The position numbers and the translations under genes were made by a program. The notes beneath the pieces are model-generated. The model worked only from the letters and a program-made list of their open reading frames with translations, was not told where the DNA came from and did not search any database. Of a stretch of DNA of 50,200 nt, positions 16,946 to 26,283 are shown piece after piece. The DNA lies in contig LADZ01000039.1 of NCBI GenBank assembly GCA_000961845.1, forward strand, positions 1-50,200. The letters are read 5' to 3'. Source of the stretch: Flavobacteriales bacterium BRH_c54. Its GTDB lineage: Bacteria; Bacteroidota; Bacteroidia; Flavobacteriales_E; Vicingaceae. Numbering within the stretch: position 1 is the stretch's first letter; each line of letters starts with the position of its first letter.

Positions 16946-18733
16946 TTATGCTGTCATACCAATTACAAGTATATCATCTATTTGTTCAAGATTGCCTTTC
17001 CATTTTTCAATGTTATCATTTAATAATTCTCTTTGATTATGGATAGGTTCATTATGAATAGTGAGTAAATAATCTCTAAAGTTTTTATACATTAATTTCT
17101 TGCCTTTTGGTCCGCCAAATTGGTCGGCATAACCATCTGAAAAAATATACACTTTATCATTTTTTTCTAATTTAAAAGTATGGTTGGTATATTTTTGTTT
17201 TGGATTATCAAAATAAGTTCCAATAGCAAATTTATCTGCTTTGGTTTGAATAATGTCGTTGTTTCTAATAATGTATAGTGGGTTAAATGCTCCTGCATAC
17301 TGAATTTCTTGTGTTCTTGGGTCGTAGCAACAAAGTGCTAAATCCATCCCATCTTTGGTTGTAGAAACACCTATTGTGTTATTATGCAATGTTGAGCTTA
17401 TTCCTTGGTTTAAGCTATCTAATATTTCTGATGGCGTATCAAACTCTCTTAAAGCATTGTTTAGAGCATTGTTTCCAATGATGCTCATAAATGCACCTGG
17501 CACTCCATGTCCGGTGCAATCTACTGCTGCAAAATACACTTTGTTGTTTTTTTCTTTTAACCAGTAAAAATCTCCTGAAACAATATCTTTTGGCTTATAT
17601 AAAATAAATGCTTGAGGAAGCATTTTTTTAACTAATTCGTTTGGGGGTAAAATAGCTTCTTGAAGTCCTTTTGCATATTTAATACTGTCGGTAACTTCTT
17701 TATAAAGTTCACTAATTTTAAGGTTTTGCTTTTCAATTTCTTCTTTTTTCTGAACTACTTCAGCAGTTCTTTCTTTTACTTTTTGTTCTAGTAATCTTTC
17801 ATTTTCGGCTAAATCATCACGCATTTTCAGTAATGCTTTCCCTAATGTGTCTTCATTACTTAATGGTTTATATTGAGCATCAAATCTTCCTGAACCTACA
17901 GCGTCAGCAAAATCTTTTGTGGCTTTTAAGTTTTCAACTAATCTATTAAGTGCCATGGTCATTTCACCAATTTCATCATTTCTGGCTTTAATATTTCCTT
18001 TAGGGAAGATTCCCTTACTTAATGTTAGTAGTATGCTTTTAAGGTTAGTTACTGGGGTGACAATAGATTTGGTGGTGTAAAAAGCAATAAGTAACCCCCC
18101 AATTATAAGTGCAATTCCTAAATACTGAGCTAAGGTTTTTAAAAAGTTAAATGAAGACTGCATTTTATTGGTAGCCTGATCGGTATGAAACTTTTGGATA
18201 TTAATTAATTCTTCTAATTGAAAAATAACTTCGTTGGTTTTTATGTATAAATCGCCATCATCACCAATCATTGAGTTGGCAAGAAATTTATTGGTAGCTT
18301 CTTCATAACTCTCAAAACTTGGAAGGTATTCCATTATTTCTCTGTGCATATCAAAAAGGACATCTATTTCCTTAAATAATTTTGACATTTTCTTTCTATC
18401 CTCTTTATTCCAATTTACAGCTAGTTTAGCAATTTTAGTTTTTAATGCAGGATATTCATTTTCAATAAGTTTTATAAGTTTTACTTTGTCCGGATGTTTG
18501 GAGTTAGATTGGTAATATACCCAATTAAAGACAAGCATTTTTGAACGTACTGCCATTAATTTAAGCTCTTCTAAAGTACTTAAAGAGGGGTTGTTTACAG
18601 TAGTAATTTTATCGTTAATGTTTATACTTCTGTCTAAGGTAGTATAAGTAATAGTAAAAACTGTTATTACCAAAAAAATCAGAACACCAAAACCAGTGCC
18701 TATTCTTTTTCCTATGGTAAATTTAAATTTCAT
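16946..18733 (-). CDS. membrane HAMP-PP2C (SpoIIE/RsbU-type) serine phosphatase
   Basis: 595 residues. Membrane helices at about 11-32 and 200-220 enclose a helical periplasmic sensor of about 165 residues. A HAMP domain follows (about 221-275), then a helical linker and a coiled coil (about 300-350), and a PP2C-like SpoIIE domain (about 365-595). Metal-binding aspartates are visible in AAVDCTGHGVPGAF, IFSDGYADQFGG and QIDDILVIG. Proteins of this type remove phosphate from anti-sigma-factor antagonists or other Ser/Thr phosphoproteins; no partner-switch gene is nearby. It lies 24 bases downstream of the TPR gene and is probably the output of the YfiR-TPR-phosphatase operon. Confidence 0.88.
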   Translation of the reverse strand: MKFKFTIGKRIGTGFGVLIFLVITVFTITYTTLDRSININDKITTVNNPSLSTLEELKLMAVRSKMLVFNWVYYQSNSKHPDKVKLIKLIENEYPALKTKIAKLAVNWNKEDRKKMSKLFKEIDVLFDMHREIMEYLPSFESYEEATNKFLANSMIGDDGDLYIKTNEVIFQLEELINIQKFHTDQATNKMQSSFNFLKTLAQYLGIALIIGGLLIAFYTTKSIVTPVTNLKSILLTLSKGIFPKGNIKARNDEIGEMTMALNRLVENLKATKDFADAVGSGRFDAQYKPLSNEDTLGKALLKMRDDLAENERLLEQKVKERTAEVVQKKEEIEKQNLKISELYKEVTDSIKYAKGLQEAILPPNELVKKMLPQAFILYKPKDIVSGDFYWLKEKNNKVYFAAVDCTGHGVPGAFMSIIGNNALNNALREFDTPSEILDSLNQGISSTLHNNTIGVSTTKDGMDLALCCYDPRTQEIQYAGAFNPLYIIRNNDIIQTKADKFAIGTYFDNPKQKYTNHTFKLEKNDKVYIFSDGYADQFGGPKGKKLMYKNFRDYLLTIHNEPIHNQRELLNDNIEKWKGNLEQIDDILVIGMTA

Positions 18734-18757
18734 TAATAGTATAAACTCTTTCGAATT

Positions 18758-19639
18758 TTATTTTTGTAACGATTCTAATTCCTGTTTGTAATAATTAGAT
18801 TTTTCGGCATCGTTTAGCCCATAATAAATGTTTTTCAAACCTTCTAGGGTGTCTTCTTTTCTGTAATTAGATTCGTAAGCTTTAAGCATAAATGGTAAAG
18901 CTTCTTTGAATAAATCTGCAATTTTTTCTTGAGTTGCCATTAAGTTTTCAAACTCCATGTCATAATCCATGTTATTTACAATATCAACTCCTTCATTATA
19001 ATATAAAAGTGATAAGTTGTAGTTAGCAGAAGGATTGTTTTGATCGATAGCTAAAATTTCTTTGTAAATAGCTGCCAATTGATGTCTTTGTGTAGAGTCA
19101 ACTTTGTCTTGTCCTTTACTAATAGCTGTTGCTATAGCAAATTTAAACTGGATTTCATGCTCGTTTAATGTATTTTTATCAGTATTAATTAGCGTTTGTA
19201 GTTGTTTGTACTGATTAAAGTTTTGGTTAGCAAGCTCATAATTTTCATTATTTATTGCTCTTGCAGCATCGTTATAATAAGTTGAAGAAATGTATTTAAC
19301 TAAAGGTTCTGCTTGAGATAAGTAAGTACTAGCAGTATCTATTTTATATAATTTATGAATTGATGTAGCACATTCATTTCTAAGTTCGGAATTCAATTCT
19401 TGTTTTTCTTTAGTTTTATATTGCTCTTTATAAATAAAGCTGCGGTAAAACCAAACTTTAGCTAGTGTTGTAAATTCTTCTTGAGTTGCAGCAATATCAA
19501 TGTATTTCTGTGCACTGTCAAATTCAGCTTTCTGAATATAAAATTCAGCTTTAGACATGCTGTTATTTTGCACGAACTGAGCATTAACTGTTGTTGTAAC
19601 AGCAACCAAAAGGAATAATATGTAAATTAATCTTTTCAT
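18758..19639 (-). CDS. periplasmic TPR-repeat protein
   Basis: 293 residues with a signal peptide ending near TVNAQ. The rest is nearly all helical and carries tetratricopeptide-like units (KAEFYIQKAEFDSAQKYID, ASYNLSLLYYNEGV-like and a C-terminal repeat). The ATG overlaps the stop of the YfiR-like gene (ATGA at 19636-19639), so translation is coupled. It sits between a periplasmic YfiR-like protein and a membrane phosphatase with a periplasmic sensor, which suggests a scaffold or ligand in that pathway. No catalytic residues are recognised. Confidence 0.75.
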   Translation of the reverse strand: MKRLIYILFLLVAVTTTVNAQFVQNNSMSKAEFYIQKAEFDSAQKYIDIAATQEEFTTLAKVWFYRSFIYKEQYKTKEKQELNSELRNECATSIHKLYKIDTASTYLSQAEPLVKYISSTYYNDAARAINNENYELANQNFNQYKQLQTLINTDKNTLNEHEIQFKFAIATAISKGQDKVDSTQRHQLAAIYKEILAIDQNNPSANYNLSLLYYNEGVDIVNNMDYDMEFENLMATQEKIADLFKEALPFMLKAYESNYRKEDTLEGLKNIYYGLNDAEKSNYYKQELESLQK

Positions 19640-20169
19640 TTAACGGCAACAGCTAGTGCTTCTAAGTTTGAACTTACTTTTAGTTTTTGTGTTTCTATGC
19701 TTTTGGTATTCATTTCAAACTTTTGTTTGTTATCTCTAACAACAAAGTTTATTCCGGCTCCTTTATCTACTAAGCCTTCTTGTTCGGTAACTATTAATGT
19801 ACTTCCTGATTTGACTTTTTTAATTACATTACTTAATTCGCTGCTTTTGCCTTTAGTAACATAAAGTAAATGACATTTGTCTAGTTCGGCAGCAGAACTA
19901 AATTTCTTTACTAAAATAGGCTGATTACCAATTTTTTTGGTTTGAGCCATTTTAGTTAATTCATCATAAAGAGGGGTGTCACCCACTATGCCAAAAACAA
20001 AATAACCTGTTTGATAGGCTTTTGGCCATTCTATATACTTAGTGAAATTGTACATAAAAACAGCTTTTAATTTGGCGTTAGTATCTACCTCTTTCTTTGT
20101 AATAAAAGAAGAACCGATAATAAATACCAATAATAATATGAAGCTTGTTTTTTTCACTAATAAGTTCAC
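19636..20169 (-). CDS. YfiR/HmsC-like periplasmic protein (DUF4154)
   Basis: 177 residues; signal peptide, then LKAVFMYNFTKYIEWP, the opening signature of the YfiR family, and later GDTPLYDEL, KIGNQPILVKKF, CHLLYVTKG, STLIVTEQEG and INFVVRDNKQKFEMN. In Pseudomonas, YfiR is a periplasmic inhibitor of the HAMP-containing cyclase YfiN; here the HAMP protein downstream carries a phosphatase instead. The start is GTG at 20167-20169, or GTG twelve bases further in; there is no ATG. Only one Cys is seen, so the disulphide-based control known in Pseudomonas is probably absent. Family assignment is good; the partner is inferred from the operon. Confidence 0.8.
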   Translation of the reverse strand: MNLLVKKTSFILLLVFIIGSSFITKKEVDTNAKLKAVFMYNFTKYIEWPKAYQTGYFVFGIVGDTPLYDELTKMAQTKKIGNQPILVKKFSSAAELDKCHLLYVTKGKSSELSNVIKKVKSGSTLIVTEQEGLVDKGAGINFVVRDNKQKFEMNTKSIETQKLKVSSNLEALAVAVK

Positions 20170-20364
20170 TTGCAGTCAAATTCTAAGCCAAAATAGATTT
20201 AGAATAAATGCAAATATAATTTTTTTAAGCTAAAATAAAAGATGTTTTCTACTTTTTAAAACAATAAGCTTTTAAGCTCTTAGCTTTATAGGAGTTTTGA
20301 TTAATAAAGAAGTAGAGATGAAGATATGTTTTAAGATTTGCAGGATATGATTTAGAACTTATAA

Positions 20365-20691
20365 TTAGTTCTTTTTACGACCTTTTCCTGATTTTCTTCC
20401 ACCACTAGCTTCGCCTTTTTTATCTTGTTTATTGGTTTTAACATTTACTGTTTTACCATATCTGGCTTTTGAAGAAGAGAATGGAGAACCTCTTTTCCCT
20501 TTAATTTTTTTTCTACTAGTAGAATGAAGATAGTTTTTACTTTTTGATTTGCCATTACCGGAACCATTATCAACCTGAATATTTGGTCCTTTTTTAGAGC
20601 TGCTTGTGAAAAGCGAATCACCTCCCGATTTACAAGAAATAACTGCCAAAGCAATGAAAAGTAGATATATAATATGTTTAAATTTATTCAC
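20365..20691 (-). CDS. small basic lipoprotein, paralogue of the next upstream gene
   Basis: 108 residues starting at GTG. The lipobox is AVISC, with Cys at about residue 20. The mature part is low complexity and strongly basic (Lys, Ser, Gly, Arg) and contains SKKGPNIQVDNGSG and HSTSRKKIKGKRG. The same order of motifs is found in the protein encoded 28 bases upstream, so the two are tandem paralogues. Nothing enzymatic is visible. Such charge could bind lipopolysaccharide, nucleic acid or polyphosphate, but this is a guess. I do not recognise the family. Confidence 0.6.
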   Translation of the reverse strand: MNKFKHIIYLLFIALAVISCKSGGDSLFTSSSKKGPNIQVDNGSGNGKSKSKNYLHSTSRKKIKGKRGSPFSSSKARYGKTVNVKTNKQDKKGEASGGRKSGKGRKKN

Positions 20692-20719
20692 TAGATTGTT
20701 TTATGACAAATGGCTGTAA

Positions 20720-21079
20720 TTATTTTCCTGATTTTCTTCCCGAACGAGATTTTCCACTTGTAGGATCTCCTTTTTGTTTTTTACTACTTGATTTATATCT
20801 TCTTTTTTTAGACGAAAACTCGGCTTGTTTTTTCATGTCTTTTCTTTTTACATTTTTTCTTGAAATAGAATGCTTGTAGCTTTTGGCTTTATTTCTTGAG
20901 CCTCCACCGTCAACATCAATATTCGGACCTTTTTTAGATTTGCCTGAAAAAGCATCTCTTTTTGCAACGACTTCAGTTGAAGAAGCTTTGCTGGAAGCAG
21001 TCCCTTTATTCTTCTTTTGTCCAAATACAGAAATAGAAATAAAGAAAATGAATATAAAAAGTAAATATAATTTATGCAT
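20720..21079 (-). CDS. small basic exported protein, paralogue of the next gene
   Basis: 119 residues from the ATG at 21077-21079. A longer in-frame extension upstream lacks sense and would put a non-signal segment before the signal peptide. The signal peptide ends at VFGQ with no lipobox, so unlike its paralogue it is probably soluble. The mature region is Lys/Ser/Gly/Arg-rich and contains SKKGPNIDVDGGG, KSYKHSISRKNVKRKD and a GRKSGK end. The KKGPNI-VD and HS-SRK motifs are shared with the neighbour. Function is unknown. Confidence 0.6.
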   Translation of the reverse strand: MHKLYLLFIFIFFISISVFGQKKNKGTASSKASSTEVVAKRDAFSGKSKKGPNIDVDGGGSRNKAKSYKHSISRKNVKRKDMKKQAEFSSKKRRYKSSSKKQKGDPTSGKSRSGRKSGK

Positions 21080-21197
21080 TTTGATGGTTAATAAACGTCT
21101 AAAAAATTTTGGGAGTAAATGTAATAAGTACAAAGCAGTTTGACGAATTTCTGTCGAGCCATTTATTAACAAAACATTTTTACCTATGTTAACAACT

Positions 21198-21713
21198 TTA
21201 TTTTACCGGAGCGTTAGAAGCTTGTACAGTTAATGTTTCAATATCTCTATCAAATAAATACAATCCACCTTTGTCTTCTCCAATCAAATGAAGTTTATCC
21301 ATGATGGTTCTTGCTAATGCTTCTTCTTCAATTTGTTCAGCAACATACCATTGCATAAAATTGTGAGTAGTGTAGTCTTTTTCTGTTAAACAAATTTCAA
21401 CTACGTCATTAATATCGTTAGAAACACTTACTTCATGATCTAACAATGTTTGAAATAACTGATTTAGTGATTTATACTGAGATTCTGGTTTTGCTAAAGC
21501 AGGAATAATGGCTTTTCCGCCTCTTTCGTTTACATACTGAACTATTTTTAGCATGTGCATTCTTTCTTCTTCGGCATGTTGGTATAAAAACTGAGCTGTC
21601 CCACCTAATCCTTTAGTCTCTGCCCATGAAGCCATAGCTAAATAAGCTTGAGAAGATTCTGCTTCAATTTTAATTTGGTTGTTAAGTGCTTTTTCAATAG
21701 TTGGTTTTAACAT
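21198..21713 (-). CDS. ftnA: non-haem ferritin
   Basis: 171 residues, normal ferritin length. The di-iron ferroxidase residues line up by number with E. coli FtnA: E17, E50, H53, E94, Q127 and E130, with E129 as the third-site ligand. The four-helix segments are intact and the C terminus has the short fifth helix. It stores iron as a 24-subunit shell in the cytoplasm and limits iron-driven oxidative damage. There is no Met pair at a dimer interface to suggest bacterioferritin. The gene stands alone; a TAACTTTG -7 box lies just upstream. Confidence 0.93.
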   Translation of the reverse strand: MLKPTIEKALNNQIKIEAESSQAYLAMASWAETKGLGGTAQFLYQHAEEERMHMLKIVQYVNERGGKAIIPALAKPESQYKSLNQLFQTLLDHEVSVSNDINDVVEICLTEKDYTTHNFMQWYVAEQIEEEALARTIMDKLHLIGEDKGGLYLFDRDIETLTVQASNAPVK

Positions 21714-21738
21714 GTCTTTTTCTTTTTTGAGTTTTGCT

Positions 21739-21746
21739 CAAAGTTA
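21739..21746 (-). promoter_or_regulatory. TAACTTTG -7 promoter box for ferritin, with hairpin
   Basis: On the minus strand the octamer TAACTTTG matches the Bacteroidota -7 consensus TAnnTTTG. The ferritin ATG lies 26 bases downstream. The end of the box begins a small stem, TTTGAG/CTCAAA around a CAAAA loop, which would sit at the start of the transcript. No clear -33 TTG is present at the usual distance. Confidence 0.5.
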
Positions 21747-21798
21747 ATAAGTTAACGGCAATAATAAAAGTGAAGAGCTAGGTTTTTTTAGTCAAAGT

Positions 21799-22494
21799 TT
21801 ACTTATGCACTACAAATCTAAATCCTTTTCCATGTACATTGATAATTTCTATGTTTTCATCCTTGTTAAGGTGTTTTCTTAGTTTAGCAATATAAACATC
21901 CATGCTTCGGGCATTAAAATAATTGTCGTCTTCCCAAATGGCTTTTAGTGCATGGGTTCTATCTAATACTTTGTTTTCATTCAAACATAATAACCTTAAT
22001 AAATCACTTTCTTTAGAGGTGAGTTTGGTAGTTTCTCCTTTAAAGGTTAAGTGTCTTTTTTGATAGTCGAAAGTATAATTGCCAATAGTGAAAAAAGTTT
22101 CATTTTGGGCTTCATTATCTTCTTGGCTTCTTCTTAAAACAGCATTTATTCTGGCTAATAACTCTTCCATGCTAAACGGTTTGGAAATATAATCATCAGC
22201 ACCTACTTCAAAACCTTTAAGGGTATCTTCTTTCATAGATTTTGCCGTAAGGAAAATAATAGGCACTTTTTGGTTTATTTTTCTGATTTCTTTAGCAGTT
22301 GTAAAACCATCTTTTATGGGCATCATTACATCTAACAAGCACAATTGGTAGCTGCCTTTTATAAAGTTAGAAAAAGCTTCTTCTCCATTATTGGTAAGCG
22401 TTACTTCATAACCTTTGGCTTTTAAAAAATCGGATAATAAGTTGCCTAGATTTACATCATCTTCGGCTAGTAATAATTTAATTTTTTCTGACAT
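21799..22494 (-). CDS. rprY: OmpR-family response regulator (RprY-like)
   Basis: 231 residues. The receiver domain (about 5-118) has the acidic pocket AEDD, phosphoacceptor D55 in LLDVMMP, the conserved Thr in FLTAK and the Lys in SKPFS. A winged-helix DNA-binding domain (about 133-231) contains KLTSKESDLLRLL and DVYIAKLRKHL. It begins five bases after the kinase gene, so the two form an operon. Similarity is to the RprY/RprX pair of Bacteroides; the symbol is by resemblance only. Repeats upstream of the kinase gene are a candidate binding site for this regulator. Confidence 0.88.
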   Translation of the reverse strand: MSEKIKLLLAEDDVNLGNLLSDFLKAKGYEVTLTNNGEEAFSNFIKGSYQLCLLDVMMPIKDGFTTAKEIRKINQKVPIIFLTAKSMKEDTLKGFEVGADDYISKPFSMEELLARINAVLRRSQEDNEAQNETFFTIGNYTFDYQKRHLTFKGETTKLTSKESDLLRLLCLNENKVLDRTHALKAIWEDDNYFNARSMDVYIAKLRKHLNKDENIEIINVHGKGFRFVVHK

Positions 22495-22499
22495 ATCAT

Positions 22500-24122
22500 T
22501 TAATTATTTTGGTTCATATCAAAAGGAAGGTAAATTTGAAATTTAGTGCCTTTCCCGTATTCGCTTGTTGCTTTTATTTCTCCTTGGTGCTTATCTACAA
22601 TGGCTTTCACATAGTTTAGTCCTAATCCAAAACCTTTCACATTATGTACATCACCTGTAGGAACTCTGTAAAATTTTTCAAAAATCTTACTCAGGTTTTC
22701 TTTTTTAATTCCGCTTCCTTTATCACTTACACAAAGTAAAATTCCTTCTCTCAAATTTTTAGTTTCTATTGTAATTTCCGGGGTTTTAGGCGAATATTTA
22801 TTGGCGTTATCCAATAAGTTGTATATAAGGTTGGTAATATGTACTTTGTCTGCTTTTAATATAGGGTTTTCTGCATTTAGTTTTTGGTAAATAACACCAT
22901 TTTTAGATGTAATTTGAATGTTAATATTGTCAGCAACATTTTTAATTACATCGTGCAGGTTAAAGCTTTCTCTGTTCAGTTTTAAATCGGTTTTATCCCA
23001 AGTGGCACTTTTTAAAACTCTTTCTACCAACAAACCTAGTCGTTGATTTTCTTGATTAATAATGTTTACATAATTAGATTTTATTTTACCATCACTGCAA
23101 ATATCGACATCATTAAGAGCTTCGCAAGCTAATGATATAGTAGAAATAGGAGTCTTCAATTCATGCGTCATGTTATTGATAAAATCATTTTTTACTTCGG
23201 AGAGTTTCTTTTGTTTAAAAATGGTTTGAATGGTAAAAGTAAATGCCCAAATAATAATTAATAATAATATGATAGAGCTGAGTAGTAACATCCACATAGA
23301 TTTTAGGATAAAACCTGTTTTGTTGGGAAAATAAATGCTTAAAAAGTGAGGAGTACTAAAGATATCATTAGGAAAAAGTTGGGTCCAATAGCCGGACATC
23401 CTAATATCTTCAGTATAAATTAAAGAATCGTGATTAATTACATCGTTGCCATTATAATCAAAAATTCCGTATTTAAACTTGGTACTAATTCCTCTATTTT
23501 CCAGTTCGTTTTTTATAAGCGAATCTAAATCAATTCCGGCAACTCTTTCCTTTATGTTTCTGTGTCTGTTTAATTCATAAAGGTTTTCAAGAATATCATC
23601 TATCAACATCGATTTTTCATATTCTTTGTAGTTAAAAATAGAGTCGTTAAATTTTGGAAAATCATCTTTAATACCTTCGGTCTCTTGTGGAACATTGCTA
23701 CTACCAAAACTAAATTGAAAACCAAATTTTCCTTTATCGGAAAAAGATTCAATAGATTTTTGATAAAGTAATTTGTCAGATTCTTGTCTTTGTCGTTCGC
23801 TAATTTTATACTTTATACCATTTTCTTCAAAGGTGGTAGAAGTATCGTAATTTAAATTCTGATTAGCATTAAAAGATTTTCTTATGTTTTTAGCTCTTAA
23901 CTTAAGTAATTCCTGACTTTTTTTATGAGATTTTAATCTGTTGAACGTTTCAATTTTTTCGGTTTTATGAGCAACAGTAATTAAGGCATTAGTAACATCG
24001 TTTCTAAAACCTTCTTCTCTTAGCGTAATGGCATTGTTTATCCAATAAATTTGGATAGCAACAAGTCCTACCAAGGCAAAAGTAATTAGTCCGATTAATG
24101 TATAAATGTACTTTCTCTTCAT
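22500..24122 (-). CDS. rprX: membrane sensor histidine kinase (RprX-like)
   Basis: 540 residues from the ATG at 24120-24122; an in-frame TTG nine bases upstream falls inside the promoter box. Membrane helices at about 6-28 and 275-298 enclose a periplasmic domain of about 245 residues, large for this class. Cytoplasmic motifs follow in order: H-box NNMTHELKTPIS, N-box LLDNANKYSP, G1 VSDKGSGI, F-box FEKFYR and G2 GFGLGL. All catalytic motifs are intact. It should phosphorylate the regulator encoded next. The signal sensed is unknown. Confidence 0.9.
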   Translation of the reverse strand: MKRKYIYTLIGLITFALVGLVAIQIYWINNAITLREEGFRNDVTNALITVAHKTEKIETFNRLKSHKKSQELLKLRAKNIRKSFNANQNLNYDTSTTFEENGIKYKISERQRQESDKLLYQKSIESFSDKGKFGFQFSFGSSNVPQETEGIKDDFPKFNDSIFNYKEYEKSMLIDDILENLYELNRHRNIKERVAGIDLDSLIKNELENRGISTKFKYGIFDYNGNDVINHDSLIYTEDIRMSGYWTQLFPNDIFSTPHFLSIYFPNKTGFILKSMWMLLLSSIILLLIIIWAFTFTIQTIFKQKKLSEVKNDFINNMTHELKTPISTISLACEALNDVDICSDGKIKSNYVNIINQENQRLGLLVERVLKSATWDKTDLKLNRESFNLHDVIKNVADNINIQITSKNGVIYQKLNAENPILKADKVHITNLIYNLLDNANKYSPKTPEITIETKNLREGILLCVSDKGSGIKKENLSKIFEKFYRVPTGDVHNVKGFGLGLNYVKAIVDKHQGEIKATSEYGKGTKFQIYLPFDMNQNN

Positions 24123-24128
24123 ATACAA

Positions 24129-24136
24129 CAAAGGTA
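24129..24136 (-). promoter_or_regulatory. TACCTTTG -7 promoter box of the rprXY-like operon
   Basis: The minus strand reads TACCTTTG, a full match to TAnnTTTG. With the usual 5-7 base distance, transcription would start almost at the ATG (24122), implying a leaderless or near-leaderless mRNA. No TTG stands at the -33 position, so an activator may be needed. Confidence 0.55.
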
Positions 24137-24153
24137 CTTCTTAAACTCTCTAT

Positions 24154-24200
24154 TTAATTGATGTTTAACACTTTTTAACTTTTGTTAACTCGAAATTAAC
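24154..24200 (-). promoter_or_regulatory. helically phased TTAAC direct repeats, candidate response-regulator operator
   Basis: On the + strand TTAAC occurs at 24165, 24175, 24185 and 24196, with a weaker TTAAT at 24154; the steps are 11, 10, 10 and 11 bases. One helical turn between same-direction half-sites is the pattern bound by OmpR/PhoB-class regulators, and the half-site resembles the TTAACA of the Bacillus PhoP box. The array starts about 18 bases beyond the -7 box, where an activator would touch polymerase. Confidence 0.55.
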
Positions 24201-24295
24201 ACCCTTTTTTTAGGGGTAAGAATACTTTTGTGTTACTGAATAAGAAAACAGTAAATCCCACCTAGTAATAAACTTCTTGTTTAGTTAGTGCAAAA

Positions 24296-24325
24296 AAAAA
24301 TCTCCTAAGTTCTTAGGAGATTTTT
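24296..24325. terminator. bidirectional intrinsic terminator after atpC
   Basis: Perfect 13-base arms, AAAAATCTCCTAA and TTAGGAGATTTTT, enclose a GTTC loop. On the minus strand the element follows atpC and precedes the rprX-like promoter region. It is flanked by an A/T tract on both strands, so it should work in either direction. Confidence 0.85.
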
Positions 24326-24350
24326 CTATTTATGAGGGTTTCTGTTTAAA

Positions 24351-24587
24351 TTACTCTGCCAATACAATAATTTTATTGTTGCTAACTTCAACAACTCCAC
24401 CATTAATCGCAAATAAATTCGATTTTTTATTTTCGTCAATCACACTAATATCGCCTTTTTTTAAGGTAGAGATAATAGGACTGTGATTAGGAAGCACACC
24501 AAAAGAACCTTCAGTTCCAGGGAAAATAGCAGAGTCTATTTCTCCTTTAAAGATACTTTTTTCTGGTGTAATGATTTCTAAATGCAT
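24351..24587 (-). CDS. atpC: F1Fo ATP synthase epsilon subunit, short form
   Basis: 78 residues. The N-terminal beta-sandwich motifs are present: LEIITPEKSIFKGEI, FPGTEGSFGVLPNHSPII and AINGGVVEVSNNKIIVLAE. The E. coli subunit is 139 residues and ends in a helical hairpin that inhibits ATP hydrolysis; here the protein stops after the sandwich, so that inhibitory arm is missing. Short epsilon subunits are usual in Bacteroidota. It follows atpD by 22 bases and a strong terminator comes after it. Confidence 0.95.
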   Translation of the reverse strand: MHLEIITPEKSIFKGEIDSAIFPGTEGSFGVLPNHSPIISTLKKGDISVIDENKKSNLFAINGGVVEVSNNKIIVLAE

Positions 24588-24609
24588 AGTTTATTAAGTT
24601 TAAAGTTAA

Positions 24610-26115
<1,506 letters not shown>

Positions 26116-26159
26116 TTATGTTTTATTTATGAAAAAATTAGTCTTAAAATTTGTGGCTG

Positions 26160-26191
26160 CAAAACTAATTATAAATTATTGATAATGGCAA
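26160..26191 (-). promoter_or_regulatory. promoter of atpDC
   Basis: On the minus strand a TTG (26189-26191) lies 21 bases before TAGTTTTG (26160-26167). This is the -33/-7 layout of Bacteroidota primary sigma factor promoters. The leader to the atpD ATG would be about 40 bases. Confidence 0.6.
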
Positions 26192-26283
26192 TAATTATTC
26201 TCCTTTTTTTGTCGAAAAAATTGTGATTTTTAGTGATATTTGCCAACCTAATTATATTCATCATTATAGGACGATTTTTATAA

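Noticed and set aside
26235-26242. Promoter box GATATTTG before ribF, with the same motif at 43942-43949 before the RND gene
   Set aside because: Close to TAnnTTTG, but the first base is wrong and no -33 element is convincing, so I did not list them as promoters.
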